Positions 45,159 through 53,623 of a DNA stretch of 64,000 bases are shown piece by piece. The notes below the pieces were generated by a model. That model did not search any database and was not told the origin of the DNA. It saw nothing but the letters and a program-made list of their open reading frames with translations. How positions within the stretch are numbered: position 1 is the first letter of the stretch; each line of letters opens with the position of its first letter. The stretch is taken from contig NZ_BBJO01000030.1 in the NCBI RefSeq assembly GCF_000739575.1, positions 62,001-126,000 of the forward strand. Direction: 5' to 3'. This DNA comes from Halobellus rufus (GTDB taxonomy: Archaea > Halobacteriota > Halobacteria > Halobacteriales > Haloferacaceae). A program made the position numbers and the translations under genes.

Positions 45159-45959
45159 ATGGACGAGCCTGAATCCGTCAACGGCGGGGTAGTCGCCGGC
45201 CAGCGCGTCCGACACGGGACCGGCGTGCACTCGACCCGCGCGTTTCCGACGAGCGACTACGCGTCGCATCTGGACCCGTTCGTGTTGTTCGAGCAGTTCT
45301 ACATCGATCCCGACCGGGGGTTCCCGATGCACGCCCACCGCGGTTTCGAGATCCTCTCGTACATGATCGACGGGGGGATGGCCCACGAGGACTCCCTCGG
45401 CGTATCCAACACCGCGTACGCGGGCGAGGCGATGCGGATCACCGCCGGCTGCGGCGTCCGCCACTCGGAGTTCCCCGCCGACGGTGCGGCCTGCACGGGG
45501 CTGCAGTTGTGGGTGAACCTCCCCAGGGAGGACAAGGAGGTCGAGCCGAGCTACGCGGACGCCGATGCCGACGATCTCCCCACCGAAGATGCCGACGGCG
45601 CGACCGTGACGACGGTCGTCGGCGACGGCTCGCCGCTCTCACTCAGAACGCCGATGGAGTACCTCGACGTCGTCGTCGACGGTGGGGGACGGGGTTCCGC
45701 GGTCGACGAGGGGTGGACGTGGTCGCGTCCGGAAGACTGGGCGGGTTTCCTCTACGGCGTCTCGGGGAGCGGAACCGTCGACTGCGCGGGTGGCCGCTCC
45801 GCCGACGGTGCGGCCTTCGGCGAGGGCGACGCCCTCCCGGTTGCCGCCGACGCCGTCGCCGACGTCGAACTCCGAAGCGACGAGGGGCTCCGCGTCGTCG
45901 CGGTCGCGGGCGAGCCACACGACGAACCGATCCGACAGCGCGGCCCGTTCGTACTGTAG
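45159..45959 (+). CDS. Pirin family protein (bicupin)
   Basis: 266 residues with the pirin N-terminal cupin: FVLFEQFYIDPDRGFPMHAHRGFEILSYMIDGGMAHEDSLG, whose HxHxxxE motif provides iron ligands, and HSEFPADGAACTGLQLWVNLPREDK later. The C-terminal cupin is weaker. Pirins are metal-binding regulators or quercetinase-like dioxygenases. A TTTACC palindrome overlaps its promoter, which it shares only with the FAD gene at 46063. Confidence 0.9.
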   Translation: MDEPESVNGGVVAGQRVRHGTGVHSTRAFPTSDYASHLDPFVLFEQFYIDPDRGFPMHAHRGFEILSYMIDGGMAHEDSLGVSNTAYAGEAMRITAGCGVRHSEFPADGAACTGLQLWVNLPREDKEVEPSYADADADDLPTEDADGATVTTVVGDGSPLSLRTPMEYLDVVVDGGGRGSAVDEGWTWSRPEDWAGFLYGVSGSGTVDCAGGRSADGAAFGEGDALPVAADAVADVELRSDEGLRVVAVAGEPHDEPIRQRGPFVL

Positions 45960-46015
45960 TCGGACCGTTCGTCCTCTGGACCCGGTCACCCGTTCTCCTG
46001 TCTCCCAGCCTGAAT

Positions 46016-46031
46016 TTTACCAGATGGTAAA
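46016..46031. promoter_or_regulatory. TTTACC-N4-GGTAAA operator before FAD gene
   Basis: TTTACCAGATGGTAAA, same arms and spacing as 45125-45140. It ends 31 bases before the ATG at 46063. The presumed regulator is the TetR-family protein encoded at 46671. Confidence 0.65.
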
Positions 46032-46062
46032 CTACTTCTGCGAGCGGTCGGTTCGTCCGAAT

Positions 46063-46623
46063 ATGGTAGACGTAGCAGTGGTTGGCGGTGGCCCGGCCGG
46101 ACTGAGCGCGGCGCTGTACGCCGCGAAGAACGACCTCGAAACGGTCGTCTTCGACACCGACGAGTCGTGGATGCACAAGGCGCACCTGTTCAACTACCCC
46201 GCGGTCCGGAGCGTCAGCGGCGACGAGTTCCTCGCGCTCGCGCGGGGACAGGCCCGCGACCGCGGCGCGGACCTCGTCGACGCCGAGGTCACCTCGGTCG
46301 AAGAGAGCGGGGAGGGCTTCGCCGTCGCCACCGAGGACGACGAGTACGAGGCGACCTACGTCGTCCTCGCGACCGGCGGCGACCGGAGTCTCGCGGAGGA
46401 TCTCGGGTGTGACTTCACCGACGAGGACGTCGTCGACGTGACGCTCGATATGGAGACGTCGGTCGAGAACGTCTACGCGACCGGCGCGATGGGCCGCCCC
46501 GAGAAGTGGCAGGCCGTCATCGCCGCGGGCGACGGCGCGGCCGCCGTCCTCGACATCCTCTCGAAGGAGAAGGGCGAGTACTACCACGACTTCGATATGC
46601 CGTCTGACGTCCCCGAGCTATAG
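46063..46623 (+). CDS. Short FAD-dependent thioredoxin-reductase-like protein
   Basis: 186 residues. The FAD motif DVAVVGGGPAGLSAALYAAKND and the C-terminal FAD motif VENVYATGAMGRPEKWQAVIAAGDGAAAVLDIL match the FAD domain of thioredoxin reductases, but the NADPH domain and the CxxC active site are absent (family length about 310). It may form an FAD-only oxidoreductase or flavin-binding sensor. It is preceded by the TTTACC operator and followed by the convergent TetR gene. Confidence 0.85.
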   Translation: MVDVAVVGGGPAGLSAALYAAKNDLETVVFDTDESWMHKAHLFNYPAVRSVSGDEFLALARGQARDRGADLVDAEVTSVEESGEGFAVATEDDEYEATYVVLATGGDRSLAEDLGCDFTDEDVVDVTLDMETSVENVYATGAMGRPEKWQAVIAAGDGAAAVLDILSKEKGEYYHDFDMPSDVPEL

Positions 46624-46670
46624 ATCGGGTCGGAGTCGACGGCCCACGGAGAACGGTAGGCGTCCCTAAT

Positions 46671-47312
46671 TCACGATTTCTCGCAGTCGTCCGATCCCTC
46701 GGGGCCGCAGTACAGCGAGTCGAGCACGAACTCGTCGATGGCTTCTCGGGCCTCTCGGGGGGCGTCCTCGTGACCGAGCGCGAGCCGTCGCTCTCGGGCG
46801 GCGTGGATCAGGTCGGTGATGAGCTGACCCATCCGGTCGGCGTCGACGTCTCTGAACTCTCCCCGCTCGATCCCGCGCTCGATGGCGTCGACGATGCTGT
46901 CGCTGAGGCGGTCGTAGTGCTCGTTGAACCGTTCGCGGTGCGCGTCGTCGTGCTGGGCCGAGGCGTACAGCTCGTGGAACACCCGCATCCGCTCCCAGTG
47001 CGAGAAGTTCTCGCACTCCGGTCCGAGCAGACAGCGGTCGATGCGCCGGTCCAGTTCCTCCCGCGGCGTCGTCTCCTCGTCGACCGCGACGCTGCCCTCG
47101 TACTGGTCGATGACGTACTCCAGAAACGACGAGAGCAGATCGTACTTCCCGTCGAAGTGGTAGTGGATCACCTGCCGCGAGAGGTCCATCTCCGCCCCGA
47201 TGTCGCGGACGCGAAGGTCCTTGTACCCGTGTTTGCGCAGCGCCCGGAAGGTGGCCTCCATAATCACCTCGCGGGTGTCGCCCGCGTCGACCGTCCCGTC
47301 CGATTCGCTCAT
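46671..47312 (-). CDS. TetR/AcrR family transcriptional regulator
   Basis: 213 residues. The N-terminal HTH is EVIMEATFRALRKHGYKDLRVRDIGAEMDLSRQVIHYHFDGKYDLLSSFLEYVID, the TetR helix-turn-helix with its YHF/K terminus. The C-terminal ligand domain (about 70-200) is helical and contains histidines and two cysteines (CLLGPECENFSHWERM). It is the obvious candidate to bind the two TTTACC palindromes nearby; its own promoter shows no such site. Confidence 0.92.
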   Translation of the reverse strand: MSESDGTVDAGDTREVIMEATFRALRKHGYKDLRVRDIGAEMDLSRQVIHYHFDGKYDLLSSFLEYVIDQYEGSVAVDEETTPREELDRRIDRCLLGPECENFSHWERMRVFHELYASAQHDDAHRERFNEHYDRLSDSIVDAIERGIERGEFRDVDADRMGQLITDLIHAARERRLALGHEDAPREAREAIDEFVLDSLYCGPEGSDDCEKS

Positions 47313-47477
47313 AGCCGCCTCTTGTGCGGGGAGTCACATATCGGTTTCTTCCGAGGCGTGCGGAACTCGAAGCAACCCGGGTGAAGTGCGACGAAATCCG
47401 CCGAAACTGGCGTTCATCGACGTCGGCTTTCATTATTGCGGGCCGGAGACTCCCGCTCGAGGAGCCAGTAGTTACCG

Positions 47478-47873
47478 ATGTACTTCGAGATCCCACTCCA
47501 GTTCGGTCGATTCGATCCGCTCGACGGCGTCGTCGTCTTCGCGGTCAGCCTGCTCATCGGCGGCGGCGCGATCCACGTCGCGGCCAAGCACGTGATCGCC
47601 CGCGGGGAGCCCGGCGGCCTCACCTTCGAACACGCCGTGCTCACCGCCCTCCTGGGCGCGATCGCGTGGGCGCTGCTGTCGTGGATCCCGCTGTTCGGCT
47701 CGCTGTTCGGGCTCGTCGGCTGGATCGCCGTCATCCGTTGGCGCTACCCCGGCGGCTGGGTCAAAGCCGGCGTCACCGGCGCGGCCGCGTGGGCCGCGGC
47801 GGTCGTCGCCCTCGCCGCCCTGGAACTGATCGGTCTCGGGTCGGTCTCGGCGCTGGGCGTCCCGGGGACGTAA
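47478..47873 (+). CDS. Polytopic membrane protein, unknown
   Basis: 131 residues, about four membrane helices (VVVFAVSLLIGGGAIHVAAKHVI; AVLTALLGAIAWALLSWI; GLVGWIAVIRW; AAAWAAAVVALAAL). The family is common in haloarchaea but has no known function. Convergent with ipk; the two stops are only nine bases apart. Confidence 0.75.
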   Translation: MYFEIPLQFGRFDPLDGVVVFAVSLLIGGGAIHVAAKHVIARGEPGGLTFEHAVLTALLGAIAWALLSWIPLFGSLFGLVGWIAVIRWRYPGGWVKAGVTGAAAWAAAVVALAALELIGLGSVSALGVPGT

Positions 47874-47881
47874 GTTGAAAA

Positions 47882-48618
47882 TCAGCCCTCGACGACGGTC
47901 CCGACCGACCGCCCGGCGAGGAACCCCTCGAGGCGTCGGGACCGAACACGGACGCCGGCGCGCCGAGGTCCAGCAACGCGCGGATCTTCGCCGCCATCCC
48001 GCCCGTGACGTCGGTGGAGTCGGACCCGCCGAGCGCGTTGGCGACGTCCTCGAACCGGGTGATCCGCGGGACGACCTCCCCCGACTCGTCGTAGACGCCC
48101 GGGACGGTCGAACAGAGCCCGACGCGGTCGGCGTCGAGCGCGCGGGCGAGGTGCGTGACCAGTTCGTCGCCGCTGATGATCGTCGCGCCCGCTCCCGACT
48201 GGGCGATGACGTCGCCGTGCAGCACCGGCACGAACCCCTCCGAGAGCATCGTCGCGGTCGACGCGGTCGGGAGCGACAGCGTCGCGTCCGCGTCCCGCGC
48301 GCCCGCCGAGAGCGGGTGGACCGGGAGGGCGGACACGCCGGCGTCCTGCAACCGCCCGACGACCTCGTCGTTGAGGCGGCGCATCGAATCGTGGATCGCC
48401 CAGACGCCGTCGGCGTCGTGGCTTCCCTCGGTCGGCGTCACGCCGTGTTTGTCCGCGTGGTGGTGGCCGAAACTGCCCGCCCCGTGGACGAGGACGAGTT
48501 CCGGGACGTCGGCGTCGGCGATGCTGTCGACGACCCGGTCGAGCGCGTCGTCGTCGACGGTCTCCGGCGTCTCCTTGTCGGTGACGACGCTGCCGCCGAG
48601 TTTGAGGACGGTCGTCAC
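47882..48618 (-). CDS. Isopentenyl phosphate kinase, C-terminal frameshift
   Basis: About 245 residues if repaired. GTG start at 48618 overlaps the mevalonate kinase stop (GTGA). Motifs: TTVLKLGGSVVTDK, the substrate histidine in VHGAGSFGHHHADK, VLHGDVI, ISGDELVTHLA and DVTGGMAAKIRALLDLG. The last ~20 residues shift frame at 47932-47933, where GG should be GGG; repaired, they read ALEGFLAGRSVGTVVEG with stop at 47882. As read, the frame runs on to 47773. The enzyme phosphorylates isopentenyl phosphate in the archaeal mevalonate pathway. Confidence 0.9.
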
Positions 48619-49661
48619 CGCTGGACCTCCGGGTCCGCGTCGGTACCAGGCGTCTCCACGCGGACGCCCTCGCGGTCCAACTCGGCGCGGAAGACGTCCT
48701 CGCACTCGGCGGTGTACCGGAGCGCGGTGCGCGTCTCCGGCGTCTCGTCGAGCGCGACGATGCACCCGCCGCCGCCCGCGCCGGTGAGCTTCGCGCCGTG
48801 GGCTCCCGCCTCGCGAGCGGCCCACACCATGTTGTCGAGCGTGCGCGAGGAGACCCCGAGCGCCTCCAGCAGCCCGTGATCGAAGTCCATCAGCCGCCCG
48901 AGTTCCGCGAGCAGTTCCGGTTCGGGTTCCGCGTCGGGGTCGGCCTCGGCGAGCAGCGACTCGCCCGTCCGGACGATGTCGCCGATGCTCTCGACGGTGT
49001 CGGCGGCGAAAGCGTACTCCTCGCGGAGGGATCGAACGCCGGCGACGAGTTCGCCGGTGTCGCCCGCGCCGCCGTCGAAGCCGACGACGAAGGGGAGGTT
49101 CGGCGCGTCGATCCGGCGGCAGTCGTCGCCCTCGACTCTGACCGCCCCGCCCATCGCCGAGCAGAACGTGTCCGCGCGGGAAGCCTGCCCGTCCTGGACG
49201 TCGTACTCGGCGCGATAGGCGCGGTCGGCGACTTCCTCGGGGTCGAGTTCGACGCCCAGTTCGCGCGTGGCGGCGTCGATACCGGCGACGACGACGGCCG
49301 CCGAGGATCCCAGGCCCGCGCCGAGGGGGATCTCGCTCTCGACGGTGATGTCGAAGCCCGCGTCGGGCGCGTCGGCGGCCTCGCGCGCCTGCTCGACTGC
49401 GGCGTCGACGTACCCGACCGCGGCGTCGACGAGTCCCGCGGGAACGTCGACGTCTGGTCTGTAGTCGGTGTCGCCCGTGTACTCGACGGTGAAGCCGTCG
49501 AGACTCAGATCTCGGGCCTCGACTCTGATGTGGTCGTCCGCGCGGGCGTCGACGGTGACGGTGGCCCGGCGCTCGATGGCGCACGGCACCGCCGGTTCCC
49601 CGTAGACGACCGCGTGCTCCCCGAAGAGGTACACCTTCCCGGGGGCGCTCGAAACGGTCAT
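48615..49661 (-). CDS. mvk: Mevalonate kinase
   Basis: 348 residues of the GHMP kinase family. SAPGKVYLFGEHAVVYGEPA at the N-terminus, the ATP-binding PLGAGLGSSAAVVVAGI (about residue 110), DTGELVAGV and GAKLTGAGGGGCIVAL near the C-terminus are diagnostic. It phosphorylates mevalonate, leading to archaeal ether-lipid isoprenoids. It is directly coupled to ipk, the later kinase in the archaeal branch of the pathway. Confidence 0.96.
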   Translation of the reverse strand: MTVSSAPGKVYLFGEHAVVYGEPAVPCAIERRATVTVDARADDHIRVEARDLSLDGFTVEYTGDTDYRPDVDVPAGLVDAAVGYVDAAVEQAREAADAPDAGFDITVESEIPLGAGLGSSAAVVVAGIDAATRELGVELDPEEVADRAYRAEYDVQDGQASRADTFCSAMGGAVRVEGDDCRRIDAPNLPFVVGFDGGAGDTGELVAGVRSLREEYAFAADTVESIGDIVRTGESLLAEADPDAEPEPELLAELGRLMDFDHGLLEALGVSSRTLDNMVWAAREAGAHGAKLTGAGGGGCIVALDETPETRTALRYTAECEDVFRAELDREGVRVETPGTDADPEVQR

Positions 49662-49766
49662 ACCGCAGGCATACCGTGGCGGCCGCTTAAGCTATCCGAC
49701 CTCGGGAGCGTCGTCGGGAGTCCGGCAGTCGTCGGCGGGGGCGTTCAGCGAGCGCTCGGTGTCGAT

Positions 49767-50066
49767 TCACTCCTCGCCGACGTCGTCGAGTTCCGAGAGC
49801 GCGTCGTCGTCGCCGCGCAGGTGCTTCGCCACGGCCGCGAGCGCGACGAGCAGCACGAGCGCGACGAGGCCGGCGACCGGGAGGCCGGCCCCACCACCGA
49901 ACGGACCGCCGCTCGTCGACTCCGTGGCTTCGTCGTCGACGCCGTTTGACGACTCCTCGGGATCGGGTTCGGAGGAGCCCCCGATCGCGGGAGCCGTGTT
50001 GGTCGCGCTGAAACTGAGGCCGTCGTGCAGATGGATCTCGAAGAACGTGAACGATTTTTCGGTCAT
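49767..50066 (-). CDS. Small membrane-anchored protein, unknown
   Basis: 99 residues. A soluble N-terminal part (FTFFEIHLHDGLSFSATNTAPAIG), an acidic/serine-rich linker (EPDPEESSNGVDDEATESTSGG), a membrane helix (about 65-82: LPVAGLVALVLLVALAAVAKHL) and an acidic tail. No signal peptide is obvious. Resembles small surface-anchored haloarchaeal proteins of unknown role. Confidence 0.6.
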   Translation of the reverse strand: MTEKSFTFFEIHLHDGLSFSATNTAPAIGGSSEPDPEESSNGVDDEATESTSGGPFGGGAGLPVAGLVALVLLVALAAVAKHLRGDDDALSELDDVGEE

Positions 50067-50320
50067 CGCATATCTCGATACGCCGACAGGAGTGAAAACC
50101 GTTGCGGGGTATCGAGGCGCTTACACGCCTCCACTCGCTCTATCGGCGTCGTGCGATCGGACGCGCAATCGGTTGCAGACGCTACAGCGATGCGACGCTG
50201 CAACGCTCCCACCGCTTCCGCGCTCGCGACGCGCCGGCGGACGTCTCTGCGACCGGCCGTCTACTTCTCTCACACCGATCTCCCGTGTCCCTCCCTGACA
50301 CGCCCGCTCGGCCGAAAGAA

Positions 50321-50336
50321 AACCGTTAAAAGTCGC
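50321..50336 (+). promoter_or_regulatory. Promoter of rpl11 (AACCGTTAAAAGTCGC)
   Basis: AACCGTTAAAAGTCGC, with a TATA-like GTTAAAA, ends 18 bases before ATG 50355. The identical 16 bases precede the zinc finger/aEF1B operon at 54946. Confidence 0.7.
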
Positions 50337-50354
50337 CGCAGGGTGTTGTCAGGT

Positions 50355-50831
50355 ATGGCTGGAACTATCGAAGTACTCGTTCCCGGCGGGGAGGCCAACC
50401 CTGGTCCGCCGCTCGGTCCGGAACTCGGACCGACCCCGGTGAACGTGCAGGACGTCGTTCAGCAGATCAACGACGAGACGGCCGCGTTCGACGGGATGGA
50501 AGTCCCCGTGACCGTCGAGTACGAGGACGACGGCTCCTTTACGATCTCCGTCGGCGTCCCGCCGACGGCTGAACTGATCAAAGACGAGGCCGGGTTCGAG
50601 ACCGGATCCGGCGAACCGCAGAAGGACTTCGTCGCCGACCTGACGGTCGAGCAGGTGAAGAAGATCGCCGAGCAGAAGTCCTCGGACCTGCTGTCGTACG
50701 ACCCCTTCAACGCCTCGAAGGAAGTCGTCGGCACGTGCACCTCCCTCGGTGTCACGATCGAGGGCAACAACCCCCGCGAGTTCAAAAAGCGGATGGAAGA
50801 CGGCGAGTACGACGACGTCTTCGCCGAATAA
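50355..50831 (+). CDS. rpl11: 50S ribosomal protein L11 (uL11)
   Basis: 158 residues from ATG 50355. EVLVPGGEANPGPPLGPELGPTPVNVQDVVQQIND and the C-terminal EQVKKIAEQKSSDLLSYDPFNASKEVVGTCTSLGVTIEG are typical of L11, which forms the stalk base and binds GTPase factors. The longer frame upstream (50025) reads through non-coding sequence. It is transcribed separately from the L1 operon. Confidence 0.97.
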   Translation: MAGTIEVLVPGGEANPGPPLGPELGPTPVNVQDVVQQINDETAAFDGMEVPVTVEYEDDGSFTISVGVPPTAELIKDEAGFETGSGEPQKDFVADLTVEQVKKIAEQKSSDLLSYDPFNASKEVVGTCTSLGVTIEGNNPREFKKRMEDGEYDDVFAE

Positions 50832-50902
50832 CGTCGAGACCGACGCCGATCTGCGGCCGACGACGTCCCTTCTTCAGTGCGGATTTCCCACCCCTCGCGA
50901 GC

Positions 50903-51112
50903 CTACGCGCTGTCGATCATCACTTCGCTCGCCTTGATCACGGCGTCGACCTCGTCGCCCTCGGCGAGGCCGAGGCGGTCGGCGGACCCGCGCGTGATCG
51001 TCGACGTGATCGTCTCCCCGTCGCCGAGTTCGACGACGATCTCGGCCATAATCTCGTCCGCATTTACGGATTTCACGGTTCCCGTGAGTCGGTTTCGAGC
51101 ACTGAGTGCCAT
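50903..51112 (-). CDS. TOBE/Mop-type molybdate-binding protein
   Basis: 69 residues with a complete TOBE-type fold (SARNRLTGTVKSVNADEIMAEIVVELGDGETITSTITRGSADRLGLAEGDEVDAVIKASEVMI). This is the molbindin pattern, including LTGTVKS and GxxVxAVIKASEVM. It probably binds molybdate or tungstate as an oligomer. moaA is encoded at 21157, so the chromosome makes molybdenum cofactor. It lies convergent with rpl11. Confidence 0.9.
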   Translation of the reverse strand: MALSARNRLTGTVKSVNADEIMAEIVVELGDGETITSTITRGSADRLGLAEGDEVDAVIKASEVMIDSA

Positions 51113-51403
51113 AGTGAACAGTCGCCGTGAGCGGAGATATACGTGTCGGCGAGCGTGAACGTCTCGAACATCTGGACCGCGGCCGACCCCGGCAACCGGA
51201 CGGGGAGCGGATCGACCGGACGGGAGGCGACCGAACCGTGCAGGTAGTTCCCACGGATCGGGCGTCTCTCCCCCGAAAACGGGCGGTACGCGGGAACTGC
51301 TTCGACGGACTTAAGGCCGCCATACCCGTTCGATTCGACGAGACAGGCAGACGCCTGTTTCACTGACCCGTAGGAGCAATCCTGCGTACTACGGAGGTGA
51401 ATA
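51113..51403 (+). promoter_or_regulatory. L1-operon promoter and leader region
   Basis: 291 bases before rpl1. A TATA-like ACTTAAGG at about 51309 would start a transcript near 51335 with a leader of about 70 bases. That leader holds two hairpins, 51343-51358 (arms ACAGGC/GCCTGT) and 51369-51386 (arms CGTAGGA/TCCTGCG, loop GCAA), and ends with a Shine-Dalgarno GGAGGTGA (51393-51400), three bases before the ATG. Confidence 0.6.
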
Positions 51404-52042
51404 ATGGCAGATACGATAGTTGACGCAGTCTCTCGCGCGCTCGACGAGGCACCGCCGCGGAACTTCCGCGAGACGGTCGACCTCGCCGTGAATCTGCGCG
51501 ATCTCGACTTAAACGACCCATCGAAACGTGTCGACGAGTCTGTCGTTCTCCCGTCCGGTACCGGACAGGAGACGCAGATCGTCGTCTTCGCGAGCGGTGA
51601 GACCGCGCTCCGAGCCGAGGAGGTCGCCGACCAGGTTCTGGACGGCGACGACCTCGAAGAGCTCGGAGACGACACCGACGCGGCAAAAGACCTCGCCGAC
51701 GAGACCGACTTCTTCGTGGCCGAAGCCAGCATGATGCAGGACATCGGCCGCTTCCTGGGGACGGTTCTCGGTCCGCGCGGTAAGATGCCGACACCGCTTC
51801 AGCCGGACGACGACGTCGTCGAGACAGTGAATCGAATGAAGAACACGGTGCAACTCCGCTCCCGCGATCGCCGGACCTTCCACACCCGCGTGGGTGCTCA
51901 GGATATGGACTCCGAGGAGATCGCGGACAACATCGACGTCATCGTCCGTCGTCTCGAAGCGAGCCTCGAGAAGGGCCCGCTGAACATCGATTCGATGTAC
52001 GTGAAGACGACGATGGGCCCGTCCGTGGAGGTACCCGCATGA
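51404..52042 (+). CDS. rpl1: 50S ribosomal protein L1 (uL1)
   Basis: 212 residues. Conserved sequences include [62 protein letters not shown] and the C-terminal [20 protein letters not shown]. It starts after a strong Shine-Dalgarno sequence, unusual for haloarchaea, and overlaps rplP0 by four bases. L1 of archaea is known to repress its own operon by binding the leader; a candidate leader hairpin is present here. Confidence 0.97.
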   Translation: MADTIVDAVSRALDEAPPRNFRETVDLAVNLRDLDLNDPSKRVDESVVLPSGTGQETQIVVFASGETALRAEEVADQVLDGDDLEELGDDTDAAKDLADETDFFVAEASMMQDIGRFLGTVLGPRGKMPTPLQPDDDVVETVNRMKNTVQLRSRDRRTFHTRVGAQDMDSEEIADNIDVIVRRLEASLEKGPLNIDSMYVKTTMGPSVEVPA

Positions 52043-53082
52043 GCGAGAGTGCCGCCGCGCGACGAACGGAGACGATCCCCGAGTGGAAGAAAGAGGAGGT
52101 CGGCGAACTGGTCGAGTTCCTCGAAGGCTACGAGTCCGTCGGCGTCGTCGACGTCGCCGGGATTCCGAGCCGACAGCTCCAGAGTATGCGCCGTGAGCTT
52201 CACGGCAGCGCGGAACTGCGGATGAGCCGCAACACGCTCACCGTCCGCGCGCTCGAAGAGGTCGACGACGGCCTCGAAGACCTGACCGGGTACGTCTCGG
52301 GACAGGTCGCGCTCGTGGGCACGAACGACAACCCCTTCGGGCTGTACAAGCAGCTCGAAGCGTCGAAGACGCCCGCGCCGATCAGCGCCGGCGAAGTCGC
52401 GCCCAACGACATCGTCATCCCCGAGGGTGACACGGGCGTCGACCCCGGCCCGTTCGTGGGCGAACTCCAGCAGGTCGGAGCCGCCGCGCGCATCATGGAC
52501 GGCTCGATCCAGGTCACCGAGGACTCGAAGGTCCTCGACGCCGGCGAGCCGGTCTCCGAGGAACTCGAAGGCGTGCTCTCCGAGCTCGGCATCGAGCCGA
52601 AGGAAGTCGGCCTCGACCTCCGCGGCGTCTTCTCCGAAGGCGTCCTGTTCGAGCCCGACGAACTCGCGATCGACGTCGACGAGTACCGCGCGGACATCCA
52701 GTCCGCCGCCGCGGCCGCTCGGAACCTCTCGGTCAACGCGAGCTACCCGACGGCGCAGACCGCGCCGACGCTGCTCGCGAAGGCCGCCGGCGACGCGAAG
52801 GCCCTCGGGCTCTTCGCCGCCATCGAGGACCCCGACGTGCTGCCCGATCTCGTCGCGAAGGCCGACGCGCAGGTTCGCGCGCTCGCCGCCCAGATCGACG
52901 ACGAGGAGGCGCTCCCGGAGGAGCTCCGGGGAGTCGAGGCGCCCGAGCCGGCCGCCGAGGAGGCGGCCGACGAGGGCGAGGACGAATCGGCTGACGAAGA
53001 CACGGAAGAAGATGCCGACGCCGACGACACCGACGACGACGACGGAGACGGTGCCGAAGGCCTCGGCGCGATGTTCGGATAA
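52039..53082 (+). CDS. rplP0: 50S ribosomal protein L10/P0 (uL10)
   Basis: 347 residues. Archaeal P0 features: [43 protein letters not shown], and the long acidic C-terminal end ([32 protein letters not shown]) whose final GLGAMFG matches the stalk factor-binding motif shared with L12. It overlaps rpl1 (ATGA). Confidence 0.97.
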   Translation: MSESAAARRTETIPEWKKEEVGELVEFLEGYESVGVVDVAGIPSRQLQSMRRELHGSAELRMSRNTLTVRALEEVDDGLEDLTGYVSGQVALVGTNDNPFGLYKQLEASKTPAPISAGEVAPNDIVIPEGDTGVDPGPFVGELQQVGAAARIMDGSIQVTEDSKVLDAGEPVSEELEGVLSELGIEPKEVGLDLRGVFSEGVLFEPDELAIDVDEYRADIQSAAAAARNLSVNASYPTAQTAPTLLAKAAGDAKALGLFAAIEDPDVLPDLVAKADAQVRALAAQIDDEEALPEELRGVEAPEPAAEEAADEGEDESADEDTEEDADADDTDDDDGDGAEGLGAMFG

Positions 53083-53100
53083 CTACGAGGAAATACGACA

Positions 53101-53442
53101 ATGGAATACGTTTACGCAGCTCTCACCCTGAACGAGTCGGGCGAAGAGATCAACGAAGAGAACATCACCGCGGTCCTCGAGGCCGCCGGTGTCGATGTCG
53201 AAGAGTCCCGCGTCAAGGCGCTCGTCGCCGCGCTCGAGGACGTCGACATCGAGGAAGCCGTCGAGACGGCAGCCGCCGCTCCCGCGCCCGCCGCGGGCGG
53301 CGCTGCCGGCGGCGAAGTCGAGACCGCCGACGACGGCGACGACGAGGCCGACGACGAGGCCGAGGAAGCCGACGACGGCGACGAGGACGAGGAAGAGGAC
53401 GAAGAGGCCTCCGGCGAGGGCCTCGGCAACCTCTTCGGCTGA
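53101..53442 (+). CDS. rpl12: 50S ribosomal protein P1/L12
   Basis: 113 residues: the helical dimerisation domain ([45 protein letters not shown]), an Ala/Pro hinge and a very acidic tail ending EGLGNLFG. This is the archaeal P1 stalk protein that recruits elongation factors. It starts 18 bases after rplP0. Confidence 0.97.
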   Translation: MEYVYAALTLNESGEEINEENITAVLEAAGVDVEESRVKALVAALEDVDIEEAVETAAAAPAPAAGGAAGGEVETADDGDDEADDEAEEADDGDEDEEEDEEASGEGLGNLFG

Positions 53443-53623
53443 GTTCGGAACCGCCGAAGACGCCGACCGTCCGATCCGGACGTCGCGCCAACTCGTCTTT
53501 CGATCCGATTTCTTTCGACGCTACCGAGACAGCGGCTGCGCTAGTGCGTCGACGCCGACGTGAACGGTTCGACCACCGGTCCACGCGAACGTTCAAATAC
53601 GAGGACGGGGCCACTCCGTCGCG

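Noticed and set aside
50067..50354. Structured RNA gene in the intergenic region before rpl11
   Set aside because: Short inverted repeats around GCAGACGCTACAGCGATGCGACGCTGC can be drawn, but no known RNA family or conserved stem could be recognised.
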